The position numbers and the translations under genes are program-made. This document shows positions 35,532 to 43,225 of a stretch of 64,000 nucleotides of DNA, one piece after another; position 1 is the stretch's first letter, and the number at the start of each line of letters is the position of its first letter. The notes under the pieces were generated by a model. That model saw only the letters and a list, made by a program, of their open reading frames with translations. It had not been told where the DNA came from and ran no database searches. This DNA comes from a virus: positions 37,798 through 101,797 of IMG/VR virus record IMGVR_UViG_3300043788_000131. The stretch is one strand, 5' to 3'.

Positions 35532-36921
35532 TTGCTTCCTCGGTGACGGGAGTAAGCAAGTCGCCCGCCGCACCCTTATACTCCTTGCGGCCGGCGTGGA
35601 TTATTGATGCGTAGGGGTCCAGCCAGATTTCGCCGCCGATGGCCTGCCAGCGTTGACAGAACGAGAAGTCCTCGCTCAGGCGCTCGGGGAGTTCTTGGCC
35701 CGCGCGCTTCCACATCAGGTCGAAAAACAGCGCCCACTCGCGGCCGTGGCCGTCTGTGTTGTACTCAAGCTCCGGGTAGGCCTCGCACATCTTTTCGACG
35801 ACAGATCGCTTGAGCACGACGAAGGCGAAGCCCACATGCCGCACCTTCATGAACTTGGTATGAGGATGAAGGATTTGTGTGCCGGTGATTGCGTTGTAGC
35901 AGGGCGACACTTCGTCGGTTTTCTTGACCCCGGCGATCGCCGCAAAATCGTGATCGGAGCCGATCAGGCGAATGAGGAGATTGGGCTCCCAGCCCATGTC
36001 ATCGTCAATGAAGGCGATGTGGGTGGCGTCCGGCATGGCCTTGAGGCCATTCCAAAGCAAATGCTCCCTGCCCTTGCCGATATGAGAAGAGCCGCTTTGC
36101 TGCTGGACGCGATAGCTGATCCGCTTGGCGGCGAGGGCCGACAATGTGTGAGTGAAGCTATGGTGATAGACGATGTCGACCGTATGGTTCTGGATCGGCG
36201 TCAGCAGCAGCAGTCGCACCTTCGAGAAATCCGGGGTTGAGATCGTCACTCCCAACAGGGCGGCAACGCGCTCGACTTGCTGCCGGCGCTCGTCGCTATT
36301 GCGCCATTCGGCGTAAAGCTTGGTGTCCTCGTCGAAGTCGCGCGAGCCGCGTTGGTATGTGGCGTCCCTCCCGGCGAGGGGAGTGCCGCTGAAAATCGGG
36401 TGATGGTGCTCGACGATCACGTCCTCAAGCGGGACCAGCAGCTTGAAGTCTTGTGCGAACGAACCCCAGGTGTCGTCGGAGTAGTTGTGACGCATCTTGC
36501 CGGGGGCGATGGTGCCGATCGCGCGCGCCAGATCGCCGCCCATGACGCGGCATGTGTACGGGGACGGGAAGTTTTGGCGGTTGTTGGCGATGGCGATCTT
36601 GGTGGAGCCGGCCGCCTCGACCATCTTGTCGAACCAAGCGGGGGTGATCGGCCAATAATCGTCGTCGATGATGCCGTAATAAGGCTCATCCCCCATCCGG
36701 ATGAACGCAGTTCGCACTGCCTCGCAGAAGCGCGACCCAGCTAGCACGACGAGGAGCCGCCATGTGCTAGGCCAAAATCCGCGCGCTTGCCGCTCGACAT
36801 ACTGGTCGTATGCCGGATCGTCCTGATTAACGAGGATCGCCAGATCGGCCGGCATTCCCCCAGGCGCCCCGAGCATCTTGCCGGGGGCGTCTGGGCGACC
36901 GTAGGAAGGCATTAGCCACAT
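35512..36921 (-). CDS. Double GT-A glycosyltransferase-like protein
   Basis: 469 residues with two GT-A-type halves. The first has YGIIDDDYWP (about 82-91) and the second HIAFIDDDMGWEP (about 301-313); DDD is the metal/nucleotide-sugar-binding signature. The second half continues with LIRLIGSDHDFAAIAGVKKT and ends WLDPYASIIHAGRKEY. Probably transfers two sugars or has one regulatory half. First gene of a cluster with a methyltransferase and an epimerase. Confidence 0.78.
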   Translation of the reverse strand: MWLMPSYGRPDAPGKMLGAPGGMPADLAILVNQDDPAYDQYVERQARGFWPSTWRLLVVLAGSRFCEAVRTAFIRMGDEPYYGIIDDDYWPITPAWFDKMVEAAGSTKIAIANNRQNFPSPYTCRVMGGDLARAIGTIAPGKMRHNYSDDTWGSFAQDFKLLVPLEDVIVEHHHPIFSGTPLAGRDATYQRGSRDFDEDTKLYAEWRNSDERRQQVERVAALLGVTISTPDFSKVRLLLLTPIQNHTVDIVYHHSFTHTLSALAAKRISYRVQQQSGSSHIGKGREHLLWNGLKAMPDATHIAFIDDDMGWEPNLLIRLIGSDHDFAAIAGVKKTDEVSPCYNAITGTQILHPHTKFMKVRHVGFAFVVLKRSVVEKMCEAYPELEYNTDGHGREWALFFDLMWKRAGQELPERLSEDFSFCQRWQAIGGEIWLDPYASIIHAGRKEYKGAAGDLLTPVTEEANVQAAG

Positions 36922-36957
36922 GAGGGGCGAGGTACTCCGATGCCGGTTAAGGGCCGG

Positions 36958-37578
36958 TTACGGGTAGAATTCCACCGTGAACCCGAGCAGTGAGACGTTA
37001 TTCGTCGCCGCCGAGGCATCCGCGCACGTCACGGTGATATTGAAGGTGCCGGTGATGGCGACCGAGTCCGTCCCGGCCTTGTTCGCGAGCGGGGACGTGC
37101 CCGAGCCGAAGCCCGAGAGCCAGTAGTTCTCGGCGGTGGCGCTCGTGCAAAGGTAATTGCCGTCGAGTTGCCAAGCGAAGGCCGCGCCGGTCACGGTGCC
37201 GGTAGTGATCTGGGCCGCACCCATCGCCAGGGCGATGGTCTTGGGCGCCGCGTTGTTGGCGACGGTGCCCCAGGCCATGACGCCAAGCTCCTGGCCGGGC
37301 GTCGTGAAAGTGTTGGCCGGGACAGTGTAGGACTGGAGGGTCTGCGTGGTGTTCGTGCCGACCGAATTCACGGTCGCCGTCAACTTGGCAATGTTGCCCG
37401 CCGCGCCGAAGGTCGCCGTACCAGCGCCTGCGACCAGACCACCGCCGTACAGGTCGGTGAACATCGCATTGAGCTTGCTGACGGCGACGTTCCAGGTATC
37501 GCCTTGCTCGACCGAGGTGCCGAGGTTCGGCGGGCCGATCGGCTCGACGGAGTTGCTGTTGATTACTTGCTTTGCCAT
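36958..37578 (-). CDS. Virion-anchored appendage protein sharing the tail-spike N-terminus
   Basis: 206 residues, start MAKQVINSNSVEPIGPPN at 37578 with AAGGAA upstream. Residues 1-47 (ending WNVAVSKLNAMFTDLYGG) align with the first 47 of the tail spike at 10892-13699. The rest is a beta-sandwich domain (ANTFTTPGQELGVMAWGTVA, ending VSLLGFTVEFYP). Likely a short receptor-binding or capping protein using the same virion socket. Confidence 0.72.
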   Translation of the reverse strand: MAKQVINSNSVEPIGPPNLGTSVEQGDTWNVAVSKLNAMFTDLYGGGLVAGAGTATFGAAGNIAKLTATVNSVGTNTTQTLQSYTVPANTFTTPGQELGVMAWGTVANNAAPKTIALAMGAAQITTGTVTGAAFAWQLDGNYLCTSATAENYWLSGFGSGTSPLANKAGTDSVAITGTFNITVTCADASAATNNVSLLGFTVEFYP

Positions 37579-37597
37579 TGGGGGCTTTCCTTTCAAC

Positions 37598-37620
37598 AAA
37601 AAAGCCGCCCAAGGGGCGGC
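37598..37620 (-). terminator. Intrinsic terminator
   Basis: Minus-strand stem GCCGCCC / GGGCGGC with a 3-nt loop and six T, upstream of the gene at 36958-37578. Confidence 0.85.
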
Positions 37621-37654
37621 GCGGGGGCAGCGTGAGGAGGGGTTCAAACCGGCT

Positions 37655-37900
37655 TTAAAGGCCGTAGATACGATCGTAGGCGTGGCCGATGGCCTCGCGG
37701 AGTTCAAAGGCGTCCTGGGCGTTCAGGACCATTGTGTAGCTCGCCTCGCGTTTCTTCGGACCGACGCGCATGTCGACGGTGATGCTGATGCCCTCTTCGG
37801 GCACTGGCTGGACGTCCCAGGCAACGATCCCGTTGCGGGTGCGGCCGCTGAAGCGCCGGGCGCGATCTCGGGGCATGGCGCTCATGGGTTTTCTGGTCAT
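37655..37900 (-). CDS. Unknown 81-residue protein
   Basis: Basic N-terminus (MPRDRARRFSGRTRNG) followed by a beta strand pair (GISITVDMRVGPKKREASYT) and a C-terminal helix (QDAFELREAIGHAYDRI). ATG overlaps the stop of the gene upstream (ATGA). Function unknown. Confidence 0.6.
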   Translation of the reverse strand: MTRKPMSAMPRDRARRFSGRTRNGIVAWDVQPVPEEGISITVDMRVGPKKREASYTMVLNAQDAFELREAIGHAYDRIYGL

Positions 37901-38202
37901 GCCCAGCCCTTGCCGTCTGGGACGCCCTGGTAGAGTCCAGGCACCGGATTCCCGACTGTCGGAGCGAGTGCGGCCGCAACGAGCGGATCGGGTCCGCCGT
38001 ACTGCGCGCCCACCGGGTAGACGTTTGTTTGCCTGTTGTAGGCGCCGCGCTGGTATGGATTGGAGAAGAAGGCGCGCTTGGACGTCAGATAGTCGACGTC
38101 CCAGAACTTGCCCTTGGCCCAGCCGGGGTCTACTTCGGTCACCAGTGCCAGGAGTGGCGATTGTTTGGTTGTGACATTAGTCGGTGGTTGGTACCTTGGC
38201 AT
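37897..38202 (-). CDS. Unknown Tyr/Pro-rich protein
   Basis: 101 residues from the ATG at 38202 (MPRYQPPTNVTTKQSPLLAL), overlapping the endonuclease VII-like gene by 26 bp. Composition is extended with many aromatic residues (RAFFSNPYQRGAYNRQTNVY). No motif recognised. Confidence 0.55.
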   Translation of the reverse strand: MPRYQPPTNVTTKQSPLLALVTEVDPGWAKGKFWDVDYLTSKRAFFSNPYQRGAYNRQTNVYPVGAQYGGPDPLVAAALAPTVGNPVPGLYQGVPDGKGWA

Positions 38203-38740
38203 GGGACTTATCCAAGACTCGCAACATGCGCAGGCGCTGAAATAAATCGCCTTGCGGCAGTTTGCCGTTGTGCTGTTCGATGTAATCGGCAAGCGCGCGT
38301 AACGCCGCGGGGTCTTCGCGCATTCGCCCGATGGTGAGGTTACAACTCGTGCAGAGCCAACCCCGGAATGCGCCCGTCAGGTGGCAGTGGTCGAAAGCAA
38401 TCCTCAAATCAGTTCTGTTGCAGACCTCGCACGCCTCGGGCTTTGGCCTTCCTGCAGCGGCCTCGCGACGCCTAACTCGGTAATTTATCCGCTCTGCCCG
38501 CCCTTTTGGTGTCTTTTGGCGGGCGGAGTAGTAAGCGCTTCTGTCTGCTTTGCGCTGGGGATCAGCTAGGTACTGCCGCTGATACCTCGTGTGCTTTGTG
38601 CGGCGGCAAATGATGCACTTGCCATCGCCCGTATATCTCGGAGCCACATGCCCTTTGGGGCACGGATTGCCATTAAAATACTGAGTAGCCCCTAGCGCCT
38701 TGGCTTCTTTCCGCGATTTGGGCAAACTGCGAACAGCCAT
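38177..38740 (-). CDS. Endonuclease VII-like HNH nuclease
   Basis: 187 residues, ATG at 38740 after GGAGG. Zinc pairs C104/C107 (CEVC) and C130/C133 (CTSC) frame the active-site motif FDHCHLTGAFRGWLC (Asp117, His118, His120). NLTIGRMREDPAALRALADY follows, all typical of the phage T4 endonuclease VII / recombination endonuclease family. An additional CPKGH (27-31) and CIIC (42-45) occur N-terminally. It could resolve branched DNA before packaging; it lies about 1.3 kb downstream of terminase. Confidence 0.85.
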   Translation of the reverse strand: MAVRSLPKSRKEAKALGATQYFNGNPCPKGHVAPRYTGDGKCIICRRTKHTRYQRQYLADPQRKADRSAYYSARQKTPKGRAERINYRVRRREAAAGRPKPEACEVCNRTDLRIAFDHCHLTGAFRGWLCTSCNLTIGRMREDPAALRALADYIEQHNGKLPQGDLFQRLRMLRVLDKSHAKVPTTD

Positions 38741-38825
38741 GTGACCGCCTCCAACGGTTGAATGGTCAGGGGCGCTTTCGTGTTACAAGCACGACGGCGT
38801 CCCGTTCCTTTATATGGAGGATCAG

Positions 38826-39344
38826 ATGGAATTGAAAGACTTGCCTGGGATCACTGAGCTTGCAGAGCGCCTTAACCGACTTGACCGGCTTTGCGAGCAG
38901 GATTGGCGAACCGTGGCTCTGAGATTTCCCGGCAGCGAGAACCACTACACTCTCAAATCGCTCTTTTGGCAGCCGGACGAGGCGCTCCGCGCGGCCATCA
39001 AAGAGGAGCGCACAGCGCTGCTGCGCCGGATGAAGGCGCTTGGCGTAACGGGCAAGGAGATTGATGAGTTGCCGCCGATCAATGAGCCAGCCCCGCAACT
39101 GCGGTGGGACACGGGAGCCCTGCGCCAACACTTTCGAGTCGATGGCGTGCTGACGCGAAACGACGTGCTTTGGTGGACGGAGGCCGAGCATGCCATCACC
39201 GACGCGATAAAGGCGGTCGAGAGCATGGGAGCGAGCCCGGCTTTAACTGCTGCCGTGATGTCTCTCACTAGAGCGCGGGAGCGCGTCGCTGATCACGTTG
39301 AGGGGCAAACGCCGCCGCCGAAGGATAGCGGCGCCGACCTATGA
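38826..39344 (+). CDS. Unknown helical protein, plus strand
   Basis: 172 residues, ATG at 38826 with GGAGG 5 bp upstream. Helical and charged throughout (LTRARERVADHVEG near the end), with a central LRWDTGALRQHFRVDGVLTR. Transcribed against the surrounding genes; starts 86 bp from the divergent endonuclease VII-like gene and overlaps the convergent stop at 39339. Function unknown. Confidence 0.65.
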   Translation: MELKDLPGITELAERLNRLDRLCEQDWRTVALRFPGSENHYTLKSLFWQPDEALRAAIKEERTALLRRMKALGVTGKEIDELPPINEPAPQLRWDTGALRQHFRVDGVLTRNDVLWWTEAEHAITDAIKAVESMGASPALTAAVMSLTRARERVADHVEGQTPPPKDSGADL

Positions 39345-39488
39345 CCCAGCCGAGAGTTCTGCAAAAGCGTCGAGCATTCGCTCGCCTTCCACGAACTCCT
39401 GATAGCGGTCGAATGCTCTAAACAGTCGGCGCATCGTTTCTGCGCGCACGAAGCCGTTCGCGGAGCGTTCCGCCTTTGCCTGCTCCAT
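39339..39488 (-). CDS. 49-residue helical protein
   Basis: Starts MEQAKAERSANGFVRAET at 39488, with AAGGTGG just upstream; an in-frame TTG at 39551 is an alternative. Third-position GC is high from the ATG on. It overlaps the end of the gene at 39418-39594 by about 71 bp in another frame. Function unknown. Confidence 0.45.
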   Translation of the reverse strand: MEQAKAERSANGFVRAETMRRLFRAFDRYQEFVEGERMLDAFAELSAGS

Positions 39489-39594
39489 CCACCTTGTCCA
39501 GCGGTCGAGCCGACTTTGTAGTGGGCTTTTTCTTGATCGCGCGCGCTTCAAAGCGGTTCTCCCGCATCTGGCGGAGCCAGTCGATTTTGGTCAT
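39418..39594 (-). CDS. 58-residue basic protein
   Basis: Reads MTKIDWLRQMRENRFEARAI then KKKPTTKSARPLDKVDG. The first 36 codons show GC-rich third positions; the C-terminal third lies under the gene at 39339-39488. Small phage proteins with an N-terminal MREARF-like helix are common, so the start is credible. DNA or RNA binding is possible from charge alone. Confidence 0.45.
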   Translation of the reverse strand: MTKIDWLRQMRENRFEARAIKKKPTTKSARPLDKVDGAGKGGTLRERLRARRNDAPTV

Positions 39595-39664
39595 GGCGGT
39601 CCGCTCTTACAACGGCGATGGCAAGGCCGAGGCACAGCGCCAAGAAGGTGGCGAGTTTGATCAA
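39548..39664 (-). CDS. 38-residue single-TM peptide
   Basis: Possible TTG start at 39664, 4 bp after the stop of the upstream gene, following GGTGAG. Contains one membrane span (LATFLALCLGLAIAVV) and a polar tail. It overlaps the start of 39418-39594. Weakly supported because of its non-ATG start. Confidence 0.35.
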   Translation of the reverse strand: MIKLATFLALCLGLAIAVVRADRHDQNRLAPPDAGEPL

Positions 39665-39668
39665 AAAC

Positions 39669-39857
39669 TCACCGCCACACCACCATGCCGGCGCCGGGGT
39701 GCACCGTGATCGGTCGCTCCCCCGCGTTGATAATCTGAACGAACTGGCCGACGTCGCCCGGTTGAAGCACAATATCCACCCTGGGCTCCGGCGGTTTGAC
39801 AACGGCGGCCAACGGCGCCACCGCGAGAAACGAAAACAGTTGCCGTCGCGCAATCAT
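39669..39857 (-). CDS. Small exported or anchored protein
   Basis: 62 residues, ATG at 39857 overlapping the upstream stop (ATGA). Signal-like N-terminus MIARRQLFSFLAVAPLAAVV (twin-Arg, hydrophobic), then a short beta domain (VDIVLQPGDVGQFVQIINAG, ending HPGAGMVVWR). Probably in the periplasm or inner membrane. Function unknown. Confidence 0.5.
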   Translation of the reverse strand: MIARRQLFSFLAVAPLAAVVKPPEPRVDIVLQPGDVGQFVQIINAGERPITVHPGAGMVVWR

Positions 39858-40015
39858 GGCAGGCACCGCTCAAGCAGGTCGGCGGCGTCCTTGCACAAAG
39901 CCGAAAGGTGTTTGGCCCATTCGTTGGTGCCGCCCATCCAGGCGGGCGTATTGTCAGTGATCTTGAGGTTCGCGACCTCGCGCAGCTTGCGGAGGGTTTC
40001 CTGCGGGTCAGGCAT
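39854..40015 (-). CDS. 53-residue helical protein
   Basis: Starts MPDPQETLRKLREVANL at 40015, overlapping the terminase stop by 8 bp, and its own stop overlaps the next ATG. Sequence PAWMGGTNEWAKHLSALCKD is compact and helical. Not recognised. Confidence 0.5.
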   Translation of the reverse strand: MPDPQETLRKLREVANLKITDNTPAWMGGTNEWAKHLSALCKDAADLLERCLP

Positions 40016-41990
40016 CGCCGCTGTCGTCGTCGTCGGACGAATCGTCGACTCCACCTGTCGGATCATCTTCCGGTAGCCCCGCGACCGCCCTGGCTTCGAT
40101 CTGCTCTGCGGCCGATGGCTCAATATCGTAGATGCGCGAGCACACGTCAATCAGGTCGTCGTGCGGCGCGAATGGATGCAAAATCGTTTCTTCCATGAAC
40201 ACGCGGGTAAGGTCATACGGTTGTTTGTTCTCGTCCCACCTTTTCAATGGCGCGACGATCCTGTAGCGGGCCTGGAGCTCGAACTCGCGCTGGGCCTTGG
40301 TGAGGCCGCGCACCGGGCGATAGACGATCTGGCCGGGCCGAAAGGGTGAAGACTTCTTGCCCTGGCGGTCTTCGTTTTTCGCATCCTCGGCCGACCACAC
40401 CATCCAATAGCATTGGCTGGCGAACTCACCGATCGGCACGTTGAGGCCGTGCTGGGGCGGGTTCATTTCCGGGTGATAGACGACGTTCGGGATCAGGAAG
40501 CGGCTCCCGCGCATGTCGGGTTCAAGCCGCTCGATGCGGTCCGGCTTGGAATGGCCACCCTGCTTGGGAGTATTGAGCTCCTTGATGGTGAACATGCCCT
40601 CGCGCGGCATGAGCATGTCGTTGATTACTTCGAGATCGACCTGCATGCCGTAACGCTCGTAGCCGACATCGACGTACTGAACGCCGGGGTGACGCTCCCA
40701 CTTGGTCTTGAACGCCATCATGAACTCGAACCTTTCGGTGAGCTTCATGCGATGGCAGACGCCGTCGAGGAGGTATTTTACTCCGCCGGGGTCGATGCCG
40801 ATGACGGCGATCGCGGTGCGGTCCGAGCGCTCGCCGGTGCCTTTCGAGGGGTCCACCATAATGTAGACGTTGAGCACCCTGGGGATGATCTCATATGGCC
40901 GCAGCCAGTGCGGGGAGAATGAGGCCTCGTTGCCGTGGACCGGGTCCAGCAGCATTTGGGCATTCACCGTCTTTCGCCCCTGGTCGCGCTTGATCTTCTC
41001 CCAATGCGCGGCCCCGAGGAGGACAAGGTTGGAGACAGTGCGCCCCTTCTTGTCGATGCGGGTGGCGTGCAGCGACCCGTCGAAGGTCGCCGGATAGATG
41101 CGCGGCTTGGCGCTGCCGCGCTCGATGATGACCCCATAAGTGTCCGCGAAATGGTAGCGTGTTCCCGCTATCCACTTACGGACACCGTGCCGTGTGCCGA
41201 GGTTATCGGCCAATTCAAATCGCTGCGTCGTCTTCTTTAGCTGGAGCTCGGAGAGGTAATCCTGGGTCACCACGTCATCGTAGACGTGCAGGCCAAAGTG
41301 CCTGCCGGTGGGCTGGCCGTCGATCAGTCCGTGGGCCTCGACGGTCGCTTCCTTCGGGCGCCCTTGGCGCTTGACCGTAATGCCGCGCGCGAGACCCCAT
41401 TTCGAGGGTCGGCCGTCTTCGGCGTTACGCGACCGCGGGTTCTCGTAACAGACGTCGGGGTGCGCGGTCTTCAAGAACTCGTTATTTTCAAACTCTTCTT
41501 TGATCTGCCCCAGGAATTCCGTCGCCACGGACTTGTTGACCGAGAAGATCGCGATTGTGAGTTCCGGGTCGCGCAGGATCTCCTGGATTATGCCGCCGGT
41601 GGTGATGATCGAGGATTTGCCGTGAAACCGGGCCCAGAGGTCGATGTGGCCATCCGGTTCGGCCTCTACCTCCCGGCAGCGGTCGAAGATCCAGGGGTGT
41701 AGCAAGTCACCGCGGCCGAGGACGTGGGTAAGCAAGAAGTAGCGGTCATTGCAGTCCATGATCGCTTGGCACCAGCGGTCAAATGTGTGCTCCAACTCCT
41801 TGCCATCGGCGCCATAGACCCCGCTCGGGATCGAACCGTGCTTGACCTCGTCGTACCACTCCAGCGTCTCCTCGAAGTCGAGGTAGGGGAGTTCGTCGAT
41901 CACGCGCTCGGCAACGAGGTGCTGGTATGGGTGGGCGTGAGCGCCCGTGACCTCCTTGGTGAGATAGCGGGCGCCGTAGAGTTGCCCCAT
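40008..41990 (-). CDS. terL: Terminase large subunit
   Basis: 660 residues from the ATG at 41990 (AAGGG upstream; a longer frame starts inside the terminator). The ATPase half has a variant P-loop RFHGKSS (121-127) and a Walker-B-like LHVYDDVV (234-241). The nuclease half starts with YIMVDPSKGTGERSDRTAI around 377-394, giving the metal-binding Asp380 and Asp390. The C-terminus is acidic (DDSSDDDDSGDA). It pumps DNA into the prohead and cuts it. The small subunit gene lies 1.2 kb upstream. Confidence 0.9.
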   Translation of the reverse strand: MGQLYGARYLTKEVTGAHAHPYQHLVAERVIDELPYLDFEETLEWYDEVKHGSIPSGVYGADGKELEHTFDRWCQAIMDCNDRYFLLTHVLGRGDLLHPWIFDRCREVEAEPDGHIDLWARFHGKSSIITTGGIIQEILRDPELTIAIFSVNKSVATEFLGQIKEEFENNEFLKTAHPDVCYENPRSRNAEDGRPSKWGLARGITVKRQGRPKEATVEAHGLIDGQPTGRHFGLHVYDDVVTQDYLSELQLKKTTQRFELADNLGTRHGVRKWIAGTRYHFADTYGVIIERGSAKPRIYPATFDGSLHATRIDKKGRTVSNLVLLGAAHWEKIKRDQGRKTVNAQMLLDPVHGNEASFSPHWLRPYEIIPRVLNVYIMVDPSKGTGERSDRTAIAVIGIDPGGVKYLLDGVCHRMKLTERFEFMMAFKTKWERHPGVQYVDVGYERYGMQVDLEVINDMLMPREGMFTIKELNTPKQGGHSKPDRIERLEPDMRGSRFLIPNVVYHPEMNPPQHGLNVPIGEFASQCYWMVWSAEDAKNEDRQGKKSSPFRPGQIVYRPVRGLTKAQREFELQARYRIVAPLKRWDENKQPYDLTRVFMEETILHPFAPHDDLIDVCSRIYDIEPSAAEQIEARAVAGLPEDDPTGGVDDSSDDDDSGDA

Positions 41991-42001
41991 CGCGCCCTTC
42001 C

Positions 42002-42033
42002 AAAAAGCAAAAGGGCCGCTCGGAGCGACCCTT
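42002..42033 (-). terminator. Intrinsic terminator in front of terminase
   Basis: Minus-strand stem AAGGGTCGCT / AGCGGCCCTT (one G-U pair), 3-nt loop, then TTTTGCTTTTTG. The tail is shared with the terminator at 53081-53116. Confidence 0.8.
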
Positions 42034-42040
42034 CTTTCCC

Positions 42041-42077
42041 GCAAAATAGAAGGTGCATTAAAAACCTTGTATTTTGC
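42041..42077. promoter_or_regulatory. AT-rich inverted repeat upstream of terminase
   Basis: GCAAAATAGAAGGT (42041-42054) and ACCTTGTATTTTGC (42064-42077) pair over 14 bp with one mismatch around a 9-nt loop. It sits in the 279-bp gap between terL and the basic microgene. Operator, RNA structure or packaging signal are all possible. The remainder of the gap (42078-42226) holds a 6-bp hairpin ACCGAC-TTGC-GTCGGT but no gene that I can support. Confidence 0.6.
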
Positions 42078-42226
42078 CTAGTTTATTGTCGGAACATGCA
42101 CGGCGGGGTCCCTGTTTTCAGACGGTCGCCGCAGCGAACCGCACTCCCGCATCCCTTCGCTTGCGCTACTTTACCGACTTGCGTCGGTGCGTGAGGAGGG
42201 CGTTCTCACCTCGTTATCATGTTCCG

Positions 42227-42250
42227 AAGGGCCGCTCGGAAGCGGCCCTT
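42227..42250 (+). terminator. Strong GC hairpin, possible terminator
   Basis: Perfect 10-bp stem AAGGGCCGCT / AGCGGCCCTT with a CGGA loop. It is followed on the plus strand by CTTTCCC and on the minus strand by CGGAAC, so the T tract is weak in both directions. Sequence is very similar to the terminator at 42002-42033, including the CTTTCCCG flank. Confidence 0.5.
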
Positions 42251-42269
42251 CTTTCCCGTGGTCTGCGGC

Positions 42270-42365
42270 TTACTTCTTGCGGCGCGCCTTGGTGCCGATC
42301 TTGCCGCGCTTGGTCGGCGTCTTCTTGGTCGCCGCGCGAATGCCGCGCTTCTTCGCAATGGGCAT
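42270..42365 (-). CDS. 31-residue highly basic microprotein
   Basis: MPIAKKRGIRAATKKTPTKR then GKIGTKARRKK. Start at 42365 with AGGAG 7 bp upstream. Fifteen of 31 residues are Lys or Arg, none acidic, resembling histone-H1-tail or protamine-like sequence. It lies between the terminase subunits in the packaging region. DNA binding is likely from charge; packaging-related function is inference. Confidence 0.6.
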   Translation of the reverse strand: MPIAKKRGIRAATKKTPTKRGKIGTKARRKK

Positions 42366-42430
42366 GAAATGCTCCTGTTGCCTCTCCCTTAAATGGGCGA
42401 GTCAGGAAGCCATACCTCACAGTTTTGCGA

Positions 42431-42877
42431 TTACCAAGCCGTATCTGTGGATAGCAGGCCCAGAGCCCCGGTCTCGATGCGCGCGCGCGCCTCCCGGTAC
42501 TCGATCACGCCGCCGTAGAGCGGTCCTGAAATCCGCATTGCGATGCGGTGCAACATCCGCTGCTGTGCTCGGTGTTCGCTGAAATGGCGGCACACGGCGG
42601 CATACTCGGCGATGTGCGCCGGCATTTCCTCACAGAGGCGGAACTGCGGGTCCTCGATGTAGCTTGACCACCAGCCGTCGACGTCCTCGCCCTGGCGCCT
42701 GGAGTGCACTGTCTCGTGCACCATGAGTTCTTGCGGGATCGTGATGCGGCCGGGGTTGTGGATGGTGTTCCCGAAGGTGAAGATGACCGGCCGGCCGCGG
42801 ACCTTGAACTTGGCATCAAGCTCTTTGTAGCGCGGCGGGAACGTGAAAACGACCCGCAAGGGGCTATCTAGCGTCAT
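42431..42877 (-). CDS. HEXXH putative metallopeptidase
   Basis: 148 residues from the ATG at 42877 (AAGGG upstream). HETVH at 54-58 is a zincin-type zinc motif, with downstream acidic/His residues (CEEMPAHIAEYAAVCRH) able to give the third ligand. No signal peptide. Small phage HEXXH proteins are known but their substrates are not. Divergent from the Myb-like gene at 42962. Confidence 0.65.
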   Translation of the reverse strand: MTLDSPLRVVFTFPPRYKELDAKFKVRGRPVIFTFGNTIHNPGRITIPQELMVHETVHSRRQGEDVDGWWSSYIEDPQFRLCEEMPAHIAEYAAVCRHFSEHRAQQRMLHRIAMRISGPLYGGVIEYREARARIETGALGLLSTDTAW

Positions 42878-42961
42878 TTGACCCTTGTTTTGTGTGCGTT
42901 TGGGGGCGATAAAGCTGGGGTTGAGCAGCAAATGCTCGCAATTTGGAGGAGATTGAACCTT

Positions 42962-43225
42962 ATGACCACCGCCACAAACAAGACGTTCAAGCGTCGAGAA
43001 TGGTCACCTCAAGAGATCACCCAACTCAAGCAGGCGTCCAAGAAGAAAATCCCGGTCAAGAAAATCGCCAGGACACTGCGGCGGACCGAGGGGGCAACCC
43101 GTCAGAAGGCATTCTCGATGGGGTTGTCGATGAACTCGACGTATGGGAACAGCGGTCGGAAGACCGGCACGACGGGGCGTAACATGCGCACCGCGAACCA
43201 GCGTCGGACCGGCACGCACGGTTAA
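42962..43225 (+). CDS. Myb/SANT-like DNA-binding protein
   Basis: 87 residues, ATG at 42962 after GGAGGAG. Contains REWSPQEITQLKQASKKKIP then VKKIARTLRRTEGATRQKAF, a Myb/SANT-type helix-turn-helix of the kind found in alphaproteobacterial GcrA-like and phage proteins. The C-terminus is Thr/Arg/Gly-rich and basic. Plus-strand gene lying divergent to the HEXXH gene and convergent with terS; may regulate the packaging genes. Confidence 0.68.
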   Translation: MTTATNKTFKRREWSPQEITQLKQASKKKIPVKKIARTLRRTEGATRQKAFSMGLSMNSTYGNSGRKTGTTGRNMRTANQRRTGTHG

